DNA from: Eucommia ulmoides
Lineage: Eukaryota; Streptophyta; Magnoliopsida; Garryales; Eucommiaceae
Reading direction: 5' to 3'
Assembly: GCA_016647705.1 (NCBI GenBank)
Contig: CM028325.1
Span: forward strand, 30,546,474 to 30,610,473
Length of the DNA stretch: 64,000 nt
Positions 22,461 through 32,647 of this stretch are shown one piece after another (the stretch's first letter is position 1; each line of letters begins with the position of its first letter). Both the position numbers and the translations under genes were made by a program. The notes below the pieces were generated by a model. It worked only from the letters and a program-made list of their open reading frames with translations, was not told where the DNA came from and ran no database searches.

Positions 22461-23608
22461 TGTGGGGGTATTTTGACCAGCCTATTCCACCCACTCAGAA
22501 CATTACACATGGCGTACATGTTACCCTGGGAGCCAACTCACCATGATGATGAGTATGCCTAGTCAACTGAGCTCCGGCCTCCAATCTCCCTATGATCGGT
22601 CATCGCCAAAGGGGAACATCCTTGGGCTTTCGCCGAGCTTTGGTCTCCGAGCTTGCTCGATCATCACCAAAGGGGGTACACCCTTGGATCTTCGCTGAGC
22701 AACGATCTCCGAGTTGCCTGTGCTTGGTCATCACCAAAGGGGAGGGGGGGGGGGGGGGGGGGGGGGGGAATCTTAGATCTTCGCCGAGCTTTGAGCTACT
22801 TATTACCAATCATCACCAAAGGGAGACATTCTTGGATCTTCGCCGAGCTTCGGCCTCCGAGTTGTCTATGCTCGGTCATCACCAAAGAGAAACACCTTTG
22901 GGTCTATGCCGAGATCCAAGCTCCATTCTTTGTTTAGCCTTTGCTCGGTAACCATGGATGTGGAAGCCTTTGGAGGCCCATCCCGAGGTTCTCTCTATTC
23001 AACCCCTGCTCAAGAACCTTGGAATGGGAGCCTCTTGGAGGCTTCGTCCGAGCTTCGCTCTCCGACCTGGCTTTGCCCGAATACTCCTAAAATCCCCTAT
23101 GAATGTCTTTATGAGCTCAGAACAAGGATTTCCATCCAAAGCTCAGGACCGAGGTAAAATCAATCGGTTTCGACATCACCATCGTCATGGGTCGAGCACA
23201 TGCTCCTAAAACTTGTTAGGTCGGCCCATAGACTCTCTTAGATGGGCCAGAAGGCCAGGCCCAGAAGCCTAATATCCTCAAGCACCTGCTCATTGGCCAC
23301 GCGTTGAGTTCGCTTAATTAACTGTGCTCGGGCCCATAATCTTGCGACATTAATTGAGCTTTTCACCTATAAATACTCAGGCATTCAATGCTCTAGGTAA
23401 TGCTCAACTACCAACTTGTGCATGTATAAGCTCGGAACCTAATTTCATATTTTTAAGAATTGACTTTGGACCACGGAACGTTCAAAGGACCCCAATCTCC
23501 GATCCCCGAACTCAAGACTCATAATCTCCATCTCAACAAGAAAATTATACATGAACTTTGGTTAGACCAACTCGATGTGTTAACTATTTTTAGCCACCAA
23601 CATCAACA
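22461..23608 (+). mobile_element. Tat-like Ty3/gypsy LTR, apparently solo
   Basis: It opens TGTGGGGGTATTTT after 'caactaa' (the same junction word as the LTR at 2507) and closes in CATCAACA. A TATA-like 'cacctataaatactc' is at 23367-23381, and the block before it (gctcattggccac ... atcttgcgacattaa) matches the LTR at 2507-3155. No gag, pol or primer-binding site adjoins, and no target duplication is clear. Frames across 22592-23209 follow the internal repeat and are not genes. Fossil. Confidence 0.6.
22590..22935. repeat. Minisatellite of about 65-70 bp inside the LTR, with G run
   Basis: Five units share 'tcatcaccaaaggg' and 'cttggatcttcgccgagct' (starts near 22596, 22659, 22726, 22807 and 22873). 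The third unit is split by a run of about 27 G at 22743-22768. Confidence 0.9.
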
Positions 23609-24193
23609 AATCCTAATGAATTTTTAATTTGGCCATCCACATAGAAAATAAAATTAATTATTAAAATCCGTGAAACATTAATTAATACTCAAATATAAAA
23701 TATACTGAATAATTAATTAATCCATTTTAAAAATTGATAATTTTGACTCCACTCTTTAATACAAGTCATTAATTGTTAAACACATATGCAACCCTCGTTT
23801 ATTATGGTTGCACAATTAAGAATTTTTTGCTATTGGCCTCAATTTTTTGGAGTATACTATTCAATTCACCAAACTCACTCACTATAATGCTTTTGTCAGA
23901 AATTCTATACCATGTTAGAGATCAAAAAGTCATTTTACTGCAAAAAAGTCATTGTATATGAAAAATCTTGTATTTACTGTCGTTTTCATGGAGTGAACTG
24001 ATTTTAAATTTATGACATATTGTGGTGACTTTGCAATTCTAATAAAATTATTGGACTTACCACAAAATGACCGCGAGCAAGTGGGTTGTGTAAGTAAAAA
24101 TTTTAAAATTTTCAACTATTTACCAGAAACCCTAATATTTAATGGTATTCTTTTTAGAACATAGGTAATTTTATTAATTATAATTAATTTTTT
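23609..24193. other. AT-rich intergenic DNA, nothing recognised
   Basis: No gene, RNA or repeat boundary could be supported. Confidence 0.55.
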
Positions 24194-25240
24194 AGTCCTC
24201 TATAGAGATCTAATAGAAAAATTAAACCCCTGACATGAATAATTAAGTTTTCAGACCCCACAAATTTTTAAAAAAATAGTCCTTCATTATGGCTCCCCCT
24301 TTTAACATTTATTTACAAGTTTATTATTCTGTCATTATGCAATAAGACAAATTTAGATAACAAAGGGTATTAATGTTAACGTAAATTTGTTCAAGTAAAT
24401 ACCACTTACCTATATTATAATATTATATTGAAAATTGACGTTAACGTTGTTGTATTTATTTTTTTTTAAAAAAAAAATTAACGCATCATCTCCCAATCTG
24501 TCTATTTTGTGCGTTACGTTAATGTTAACTCATTTTACCACCAAACGTGTTGTATATTTTTTCTCTTGAATATTTAGGATATTTTATGTGTATTTACGTT
24601 AATGCATCTTGTTCATTTGTGTGTGTGTTAACGTTAATGCATTTTTTTTGTGTGTCTGTTTCATATTACTGTCTTTTTCATTATTTGTTTTGTGTACATT
24701 AACGTTAACGCATTTTGGGTGAGTTTGCGTTAACGTTAATACACATTTGATTATCTCTCTCTGTATTAAACGTTAATGCATTTAATGTTGTCTAAAAAAT
24801 GTGTGAAATAAAAATAACTCACAATACTGACAAACTTAGTTGCATTAACGTTAATGCTATTACAACCCAACACATTAACTTAATTGCGTTAACGTTAACG
24901 TGATTATAACCTAACACATTTAACTTAATTATATTAACGCTAACACAATTACAACCCAGCACACTTAATTTAATTGCGTTAACGTTAACGCAATTACAAA
25001 CCCAATATATGTAACTTAGTTGCGTTAATATTCAACACAATTATAACCTAGCCATTAACACATTTTTTTTTTTTTTGCATGTTAACGCATCGTCTCCCAA
25101 TCTGTCTGTCTTGTGCATTACATTAACGTTAACTTATTTTACTACAAGACGTGTTATGTGTTTTTTCTCTTGAATATTTAGTATATTTCGTGTGTATTTA
25201 CGTTAATGCATCTTATTCATTTGTGTGTATATTAATGTTA

Positions 25241-25278
<38 letters not shown>

Positions 25279-27084
25279 ACATTACCGTCTCTTTCATTAT
25301 TTGTTTTGTTTGCATTAATATTAACGCATTTAGGTGAGTTTGCGTTAACATTAATGCACATTTTGTTACCTCTCTCTGTATTAAACGTTAATGCATTTAA
25401 TGTTGTCAAAAAAATGTGTGAAATAAAAATTATTCACAGCACAGGCAAACTTAGTTGCATTAACGTTAACGCAATGACAATCCAACACATTAACTTAATT
25501 GCGCTAACGTTAACGCGATTACAACTTAGTATATTTAACTTAATTGCATTAACGTTAACACAATTACAAAGCAGCAAACTTAACTTAATTACATTAACAT
25601 TAACGCAATTACAAATCCAATATATTTAACTTATGTTAACATTAAAAAATACACGTTTTGGGGGTTTCATCTGTGTTAACGTTAACACGTCAAAACATTG
25701 TCTAGAAAAACACGTGTGCAAAAATGAAAAATGGTGTGCGTTAACGTTAATGAACATTTTCACCCTATCCCCCGCCAAATCGAACACCAACACCGGTGTT
25801 AACGTTAACTTTAAATCTGGCTGGTGGTCGGCGGTGGTTGCCGGATTTGACTAGTGGTGGCCGACAGTTGTCCGAATAAAAAATGAACATCACCACCACT
25901 GAACAATACTGCCCAATCGAACATCAACACCCCCAAAAAACACCACCAACATGAACAATATCGCTGAATCAAACATCAAACCCAAAAAAAAGAGTGAGGG
26001 AGGCCCGAATTTGGCTAGTGGCTGACGTTGGTTGTCGGATCTGGTTAGTGAGGGCCGATGGTTGTCCAAAACGAAAATGAACACCAGCACTGCCAACAAT
26101 ACCGCTGAATCGAACATCACCGCCGAAGAACACCACCAAATCGAACAACATCCATCACCATCAGATAAATATATGTATATATAGAGAGAAATGTACATAT
26201 ATAGATACACACAGAGATGAACGAGAACAAATCCACAAATCCAAAACACCCATTTTGCAAAAAACCGACCACTAACTTCGACATGAAATCGATTAGGGAA
26301 AACTGAGAACAAAGCAAACAAATCGATCACTACCTTCGACAACCACCAAACAACGCCGCCGATCGAGCATCAAATGCTGCCGAAGAACACAACCAAAATG
26401 AACACCATCACTGATCGAGCATCAAAACCAGAAAAAAAATTGAAAAAACGAGGAAACACAGATCTGGATTTCCAAATCTGAAAAAACAAACGCTATCGTG
26501 AACAAGAAGGAAAGGGGCAAGTCCTCGTTGGAGGAAGTCGCTTAGGGACGAGCCCACTTGAGGCGGCGGCGGGGTCAGGAGGAGCGTTGATCGTCGAGCT
26601 ATTCTTGGCTCACAGAGCCAGCACCGAACAATCGAAGTCCTCCACTTGAGTGGCGATTTACCTGGCGGCAGAAGGCGGTGTTGGCTAGCTGCGCAAGATT
26701 TGACGTTCGTAAAATTGGGGACGGCGGCACTCCTTTGCAGGTGGAGGCTGCTCAAATGTTGAAGCTTATCTTCAAAAGGGATAAGGGATCGATAGGTTTA
26801 GAGAGTGAATGAGAGACAGAGGGTGAGTGATAGTTAATGTAAATAAGAGAGGGTTTGTTTCAGGGGTCCAACCGATTTAGAGAGAGAGAATAAAGTGAAA
26901 GTGAGTGAATATTAAGGGTGAATGTTAATGTATTAGGTTTGTTCAAGGGTATATGTATATTTTGAGTGTTCTTTTTGTCTTTTTGGAAGACTAAAAATTA
27001 AACTTCATGTACGAAAATGTATGATCCCTAACCAAATATATAAAAAGAATTTTTTTCTAAATGATCTCTTTATGGGGGACTATA
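24194..27084. mobile_element. Candidate non-autonomous DNA transposon carrying a higher-order repeat
   Basis: The left edge 'agtcctctatagagatc' at 24194 and the right edge 'gatctctttatgggggact' (27063-27081) are imperfect inverted matches over about 30 bp. Inside are the GTTAACGTTAAC higher-order repeat (24470-25810) and a GC-richer, exon-like part (25820-26760). No transposase is visible. Minus-strand frames at 25890-26342 and 26408-26755 lack family features. The right edge adjoins the foldback element, whose target duplication lies in this edge. Confidence 0.4.
24470..25810. repeat. Higher-order repeat built on GTTAACGTTAAC
   Basis: Two super-units of about 604 bp lie head to tail ('acgcatc.tctcccaatctg' at 24481 and 25085). 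Each ends in a five-unit minisatellite of 44-46 bp: cores near 24844, 24888, 24932, 24978, 25023 and near 25459, 25503, 25548, 25593, 25634. Each unit centres on a variant of the palindrome GTTAACGTTAAC followed by 'gcaattacaa.cc'. Three more cores follow at 25679, 25739 and 25798. Confidence 0.9.
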
Positions 27085-29096
27085 GAGTTGTTTACATTTA
27101 TAATATAAATTTAAAATAAAATTACTGAAATAGTTCACTTTTTAACTTATTTACGAAATTAGAGCTACTCGGGGTTCGAAACCCCGGGTTTGTGGGGCCT
27201 GCGGTATACCCGGGGTTCGGAACCCCGGGTATATGAAAAAAAAAAAAATTGTTTTTTTTTTGGTATACGGGGTTTATACCCGGGGCTTGGTACCCTGGGT
27301 TCTATGTAGAACCTGGGTAACCAAACCCCGGGTATAACCCGAAAAAAAAAAAAAAAAAAAAAAAAAAAATCGTTTTTGCCCAAATTTTTTTAAAATTTTT
27401 TGGCAACTTTCAATTAATTAACGGTGGTCTATCGATATTTTAAATAAATCTAATTTTTTTGTGCATAAATTAGGTTTAAAACATTATATAATGCTTTTTA
27501 CAACACTAAAAACGGATGAATTTTAAAAAATCGCCAAAGTTGACCAGATGAGTTATTTCGACAACGGCAGAATTTTTTTCGGTAATTTAAAATTAACAAA
27601 AGATTGCATGTCTGTAACAGAAATGAATCAAATTTTTTGTATATAAACTATGTTCATAACACTACATAACAAAACTTAGAACACTAAAAACGGACAAGTG
27701 GATGAATTTTAAATAATCATCAAAGTTGATCAGATGAGTTGTTTCGATGACGATGTAGTTTTTTCGAAAATTTTGAATTAACAAAAAATGGTCGTCTATC
27801 CGTAACAGAAATTATCCTGATTTTTTCGTATACAAATTACGTTCTTAACGCTAAATAATAAAATCAAGAACACCAAAAACGGATAATATGTTATCGAGAA
27901 AAAATAAAACTTACGTAAAATAATAGAAAAAGTTTGGATGGACATAATTTTGTGCTTGGTGGTCCGTTTGGGGCGATTTTTTTTTTTTTTGATTTCGGGT
28001 ATTTTTTCGAGATCTAGGCGTTGCAAACGCCGTAGGCGGTTTGGTCCAATATTTTTTCAAATAAACCCGTTTGTACCTTCAATTTTGGATTCGAAGTGTT
28101 GGGTGAATAAATTTGTAATCTTCGTTGCGAACGTGTGTCTTGTTCTATTGATAAAATTGAAATCTTCAAAAGTCAGAGTGATAACTCAAATCAGACCCAA
28201 CTTTTAAAAAAAAAATTGCCCCTAACGGATCACCGAGCGCAAAGTTATGTCCATCCAAACATTGAAGAGCAATATAGTGTTTTTTGAAACGTTGAAGAGT
28301 AATAAAATGTTATGATAATAACCATTATTTAAAAAAAATTCACTAATCCGTTTTTTGTATTCTCGATTTTATTATTTAGCGTTATGAATGTAGTTTGCAT
28401 ACAAAAAAATCAGGATCATTTCTGTTACGGATAGACGACCATTTTTTGTTAATTCAAAATTTTTAAAAAAATTGCATCGTCAACGAAACAATCAACTTTG
28501 GCGATTATTTAAAATTCATCCACTTGTCCGTTTTTAGTGTTCTAAGTTTTGTTATGTAGTTTTATGAACATAGTTTATATACAAAAAATTTGATTCATTT
28601 CTGTTACGGACATGCAATCTTTTGTTAATTCTAAATTGCCGAAAAAAATTCTGCCGTTATCGAAACAAATCATCTGGTCAACTTTGGCGATTTTTTAAAA
28701 TTCATCCGTTTTTAGTATTGTAAAAAGCATTATATAGTGTTTTGAATCTAATTTATGCATAAAAAAATTAGATTTATTTAAAATATCGATAGACCACCGT
28801 TAATCAGTTTAAAGTTGCCGAAAATTTTAAATTTTTTTTGGGCAAAAACGATTTTTTTTTTTTTTTTTTTTTTTCGGGTTATAACCGGGGTAACAAACCC
28901 TGGTTATAAATCCTGTATACCCAAAAAAAATAAATAAATAAAAATTCGTATACCCAGGGTTCTAAACCCCGGGTATACCGCTGGCCCCACAAACCCAGGG
29001 TTCCGAACCCCTGATAGCTCTAATTCCGTAAATAAGTTAAAAAGTGAACTATTTTACTAATTTTATTTAAATTTATATTATAAATGTAAACAACTC
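27085..29096. mobile_element. Foldback-type DNA element with 0.86-kb inverted arms
   Basis: Left arm 27085-27955 and right arm 28236-29096 are inverted copies along their whole length, around a spacer of about 280 bp. The outer ends are gagttgtttac and gtaaacaactc. The 8-bp ggactata flanks both sides (27077-27084 and 29097-29104), an intact target duplication. Each arm holds about three tandem sub-units of 175-185 bp marked by 'aacac.aaaaacgga' (left arm near 27504, 27683, 27869). The outer third of each arm has CCCGGG-rich palindromes and a run of about 25 A or T. The spacer frame at 27938-28207 shows no transposase feature. Non-autonomous; the superfamily is uncertain, as an 8-bp duplication suggests hAT while long arms suggest Mutator or foldback. 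Confidence 0.85.
27205..27233. repeat. Perfect 14-bp-arm palindrome in the foldback arm
   Basis: tatacccggggttc, one base, then its exact inverse. Diverged relatives lie at 27163-27190, 27270-27330 and, in the other arm, 28876-29010. Confidence 0.95.
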
Positions 29097-29104
29097 GGAC
29101 TATA

Positions 29105-30042
29105 TAATAAAAAGCTTTTTTATTAACAATTTTTTTTTTTTTTTTTTTTGCTGTAAGATGTGTTCGGGTTAATTTACACTCATCTCGACCAATCACTCCA
29201 GACAATTTTAAGAGCGCACTCTCTCATCAAAACCATCAACTTAGATGGTTTTAAGAGTGCACTCTCCCATCAAACTCATCAACCTGATACCTTCATAATT
29301 AAATTCAAGATTTAATTCTAGTGCTTTTCAAAAATATTAACTGCATTCCAGGGACTTAGATGGTAAGGAAATTGCCTAATGAGAGCGACCATAGAATTGG
29401 ACTCACTAACATAACGAGTGACTACACTTCACATAATAGCCATTGACTAGGCATGGGTTAATACAGGCAAAATAAAAAAACAGGGGACCTGGGAATTGAA
29501 TTTGCAACGGCTACATATTGGTCTTTTTTCTTTTTAATACTATCAATGAATGAACTCACGGAAGAACGTGCAAGACAACGACATTATAGAGACTCGCTTA
29601 CCAATCGTGCAAGTAACAAAAATTAAATGCCTTGATCACATCATTAAAAAATTACAGTTTAACACCCAAATTTTAGATTTTGTTTCAGTTGAGACCTCTA
29701 AAATATCGAAAAGAGGAAGAACAAATGAACAGAAGTTACTAAAAATTGAAGAAGAAAGATCAGAAATTGATATTAATTCATATAAACATTATACTTTGAA
29801 TTCAAGCATCGCCAGGCAAGTTGAGCAATACGAGTTTGGATTTAAAATGAACAACCCTATATAGTGTTTTCTTTATCTGCTGCTTACACTAAACTAAAAC
29901 CAAGCTTCAACAATGGCGGAATTGAGTGGAGTGTTAATAACGAATCATCTTTTTCGGTTCCAATACCACAGAGCACAAAAAGGAGACGAGGCAGTGGAAA
30001 CAAAACAGAGAGAACAAGGGGGGAAAAAACCCATATAATCAA
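29105..30042. other. 3' flank of the GRAS gene
   Basis: No second gene could be supported. The first 150-200 bp left of 30042 should include the GRAS 3' UTR, but no canonical AATAAA on the minus strand is close enough to fix its end. A near-palindromic repeat 'ttaagag.gcactctc.catcaa' occurs at 29208 and 29251. The frame 29550-29864 has low-complexity, lysine-rich composition without family features. Confidence 0.45.
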
Positions 30043-31902
30043 TCAACGCCATGAAGAAACAGTGAGAAGAGGCAAATCGTCCCAGGCGACGGAGAGAAAC
30101 TCCGGCGGAGAATCCACTAAAGAATACAGAGAACTGTAGTCGTAGTTCCAGAGAAGCATCTTGGCTTGACTCACGGCGTAGTGGCTGAAGGTTACCGGTT
30201 CGAAACCGGCGGATTCCATCAGGACCCTCCACCGGTCCTTGCTCTCCATGCGTTCTCTCCTCGTTCCCGATTCCTCGGGTCCCACAACGCCAGCGATTCT
30301 GCGGCCAAGTAGTAGTCGTTCGACTTGGAGCCTCTCCGGCGAGTCACGGGCCATGTTTGGTTCCAGTGATTCGAACACCGCTGAGTAGTATCTGAGTGCG
30401 TTTTTGAATCGGGGTAGAAATTCGACCCTGTTCAGACTCGCTTCGTACTCGCCCAGTGTCACTACACTTGGATTTAGGGATTTCGCTAACCGGAGAGCCG
30501 TCTCGACGCCGGAGTTTGTCTCGTCCAGTAGGTTATATAACTGAAGCATGAAGTTCACGGCCAAGACTTCGTCCGGCTCAACCAGGAAGCTCGATCCGGT
30601 TAGCTCCTCAATCGGTGTCAAAACGGGCACGAATTCGAAATTAAGATCCAGAACCTTCGCGAAATCGCGTAAACGATTCCCGGTGGCCAAGAGCGACGCT
30701 GCCGGAGATTTTCCTAGAGCCGGAGCAGGAATTCCCGATATTCGAAGTCTTGCTGGTTTTCCGGAAGGTCGCGTCGCCATAGCCTGCAAAAGCGCCGCCC
30801 ATTGAACTCCTTGAACGATGCCGAAATCGACAATATGAATCATCGTGAATCTTTCAGTGGCTTCGAGAATTGCCTGGTTCGCCGTCAGATGAGCGAACTT
30901 CGAGTATGGACAAGCGTCGTTCAAGGCTTTGTACGAGAGAGTGTACTCTTCGGAAGTTGTATCGTAGATCGTCGGAGCTGTATCTGCTTGACGGCAGAAT
31001 CTGCTGAACAGAGCTTCGGAGAAGTAGAACGCTACTCTCTCCGTCGGATCGCCGTGCTGCGAAACTGATTCCCGGAGTCCTATTAGTGGTTTCACGGCAT
31101 TATCAAGCTCCGACTCCGCGAGTTTAGCACAGTCGACCAAAGCTTTCAACAGTGGCTTCGAAGACAAGGAGGTTTCCGGTGAACTAGAGGAGCCCTCGGC
31201 TGCTGCGACGTTTCCAAGAGAATGACGCTTCGCCGGTTTGTGTTCTTTCATCACCAACTGTGACGGAGGCGGTTGCGGCTGCGGCTGCGGCTGCGGTGGA
31301 GCCCAGGCAGTGGTGTGAGGCTGTAAAAGGTTAGGGTTCTTCTGCGTATCTGAGAAGATGACGTCATTCAGATCTGACGGCGGCGGGGACGAGGCTATAC
31401 TGAGTCGACTCGGACAAGCACCGAACGGATCGGCGCCGTAGATACTGAAATCGGAGTTGCCTTGCCACGCGGCGCAAGCCGATTGAAGATGCGAACCCTC
31501 AGCCGAATCACCACCGCCAATTAAGCTCTCCATCCACTCGTCCGAGTCGAACTCTCCGCCGCCTCCGCCACCAAAATCAGCAAACCTGAACCCCCCGCTC
31601 GGATTATGCTCCAAGCTGTGAAACGGAAACCCCGATTCACCGCCTTCCGGTCCTTCGGCGCCTTGAAAAGGGTCGACCGCGAAGCCACCGCCGGCGAGAC
31701 CGTACGCCAACCCCGGGGAGTTCGACAAGCTCTGATTTGCAGTCGTCCACGAATTGAAACCCAACGAATTGATTCCCATGAGATTGTGATGGTGATGCTG
31801 CTGCTGCTGTTGATGATGCTGTTGCTCTTGCTGCTGCTTCTGCTTAATCACTTGTTGAGCTATGGCCATTAGATTTCCGCTGTCCGCACACATATATGCC
31901 AT
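30043..31902 (-). CDS. SCL4: GRAS transcription factor, SCARECROW-LIKE 4/7 type
   Basis: A single exon encodes 619 residues. The start is the first in-frame ATG, giving [17 protein letters not shown], the conserved N-terminus of the SCL4/SCL7 branch; the 12 codons upstream begin with GTG. Order: Gln/His-rich run (20-39), glycine-rich acidic segment with [15 protein letters not shown] (119-133), Pro-Gln repeat (202-213), then the GRAS domain from about 250 to the end. It shows LHRI ([13 protein letters not shown], 251), VHIID variant IHIVDFG (355-361), LHRII (about 400-433), the PFYRE region with [11 protein letters not shown] (449-459) and a SAW region ending [13 protein letters not shown]. 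All GRAS motifs are present and the frame is unbroken, so it is probably functional. GRAS proteins are nuclear regulators; SCL4/7 members have been linked to stress responses. SCL7 naming is equally possible. Confidence 0.96.
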   Translation of the reverse strand: MAYMCADSGNLMAIAQQVIKQKQQQEQQHHQQQQQHHHHNLMGINSLGFNSWTTANQSLSNSPGLAYGLAGGGFAVDPFQGAEGPEGGESGFPFHSLEHNPSGGFRFADFGGGGGGEFDSDEWMESLIGGGDSAEGSHLQSACAAWQGNSDFSIYGADPFGACPSRLSIASSPPPSDLNDVIFSDTQKNPNLLQPHTTAWAPPQPQPQPQPPPSQLVMKEHKPAKRHSLGNVAAAEGSSSSPETSLSSKPLLKALVDCAKLAESELDNAVKPLIGLRESVSQHGDPTERVAFYFSEALFSRFCRQADTAPTIYDTTSEEYTLSYKALNDACPYSKFAHLTANQAILEATERFTMIHIVDFGIVQGVQWAALLQAMATRPSGKPARLRISGIPAPALGKSPAASLLATGNRLRDFAKVLDLNFEFVPVLTPIEELTGSSFLVEPDEVLAVNFMLQLYNLLDETNSGVETALRLAKSLNPSVVTLGEYEASLNRVEFLPRFKNALRYYSAVFESLEPNMARDSPERLQVERLLLGRRIAGVVGPEESGTRRERMESKDRWRVLMESAGFEPVTFSHYAVSQAKMLLWNYDYSSLYSLVDSPPEFLSVAWDDLPLLTVSSWR

Positions 31903-31934
31903 TCTCCGGCCAATCCTCGCCGGCGAAACCACAA

Positions 31935-31940
31935 TCACAT
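31935..31940 (-). promoter_or_regulatory. Minimal upstream ORF (AUG-UGA) in the GRAS leader
   Basis: On the minus strand the leader reads ATGTGA, a start codon followed directly by a stop, 32 bases before the main ATG. It is the only upstream ATG between the inferred transcription start near 32040 and the CDS. The main ATG has a strong context (A at -3, G at +4); the upstream one has G at -3. In plants an AUG-stop element is known to stall ribosomes, as in the boric-acid channel gene NIP5;1 (AUG-UAA). A role here is inference. Confidence 0.55.
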
Positions 31941-32065
31941 CACCGGAAAATAAACGGACGAAATGTCCAGTACAAAGGAGACTGAAATAGAAGAGTGAAA
32001 GTAGAGGGCTTAAAAAGGAGGAGGACGAGGGTTTGATTAAAGTGAAGGGGGGGAGAGTTTTTGCA

Positions 32066-32074
32066 CTTTATATA
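32066..32074 (-). promoter_or_regulatory. TATA box of the GRAS gene
   Basis: TATATAAAG on the minus strand, about 164 bp upstream of the start codon. It predicts a leader of roughly 130-140 nt that is rich in C and T on the coding strand (ccctcgtcctcctcc near 32010-32030), as is common in plant leaders. Confidence 0.65.
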
Positions 32075-32179
32075 TGAAAATAGCAATAATGGGGTAAAGC
32101 CTATGGACCATTCATGGACTATATAGTGTAGGCGTATTGGATGACTCGAAAAATGGAGATGATGAGTCCTTTTTTTATT

Positions 32180-32272
32180 AAAAAATTATGTTTTATTTTT
32201 ATTTTATAAACCGACAGTAATTTTTTTTTTTTTTTCCCATTTTCTTTTTCACCCTTCCAAACAAACATATCC
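32180..32272. mobile_element. Partial Tourist-like MITE
   Basis: Only the right part is clear, ending 'cacccttccaaacaaacatatcc' and followed by TAA. It abuts the MITE at 32276 in the same way as the pair at 13437-14270. Confidence 0.5.
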
Positions 32273-32275
32273 TAA

Positions 32276-32623
32276 GAGTATATTTGGTTGGAGGTGAAAA
32301 GAAAAACGAAAATAAATATATAGATGAAATGACCCTTTTCCCCCTAAATTTGGGATGAAAATGAAAAGAGGGTAAGAAAAAAGTCAAAATTACAATTTTG
32401 TTCATTTATTTTATATAACAAATATCCATTTCATTTGTACTAAAGGTAAAATAGTAAATTAAACAAAAAAAATATATATATTTTTTAAAATACACAAAAT
32501 ATTATTTCATCTCCTTCTATATCCTTTCAACCAAATATACTAAGAAAAATAATTTTCCCTCTACAAAGGATAAAAAAAAATTCTTTTTCATTTCATTTTT
32601 TCACCCTTGCAACTAAACATACC
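32276..32623. mobile_element. Tourist-like MITE upstream of the GRAS promoter
   Basis: It starts gagtatatttggttggagg and ends 'cccttgcaactaaacatacc', with TAA on both sides (32273-32275 and 32624-32626). Inner blocks (ccctaaatttgggatgaaaa, caaccaaatatacta) match the MITEs at 13437-14270. It lies about 200-550 bp upstream of the TATA box, so it may lie within the gene's promoter region. Confidence 0.8.
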
Positions 32624-32647
32624 TAAAAAGACCGATGTTTATAGGTT

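Noticed and set aside
22592-23209. Several overlapping plus-strand frames
   Set aside because: They follow the internal repeat of an LTR and include its G run.
24844-25640. CRISPR-like array
   Set aside because: Regular 45-bp spacing is due to a minisatellite whose spacers are also repeated; the context is plant nuclear DNA.
25890-26755. Minus-strand frames of 150 and 115 codons
   Set aside because: Low-complexity content in the GC-richer part of a candidate DNA element; no domain seen.
29550-29864. Plus-strand frame of 104 codons next to the GRAS 3' end
   Set aside because: No family features, AT-rich codons and convergent overlap with the expected GRAS 3' flank; too weak to call.
30548-31872. 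Plus-strand frames opposite the GRAS gene
   Set aside because: They are antisense shadows of a GC-rich coding exon with no independent support.
31903-31938. Twelve extra codons upstream of the GRAS start
   Set aside because: The extension begins with GTG, not ATG, and the conserved family N-terminus begins at the next ATG (31902).
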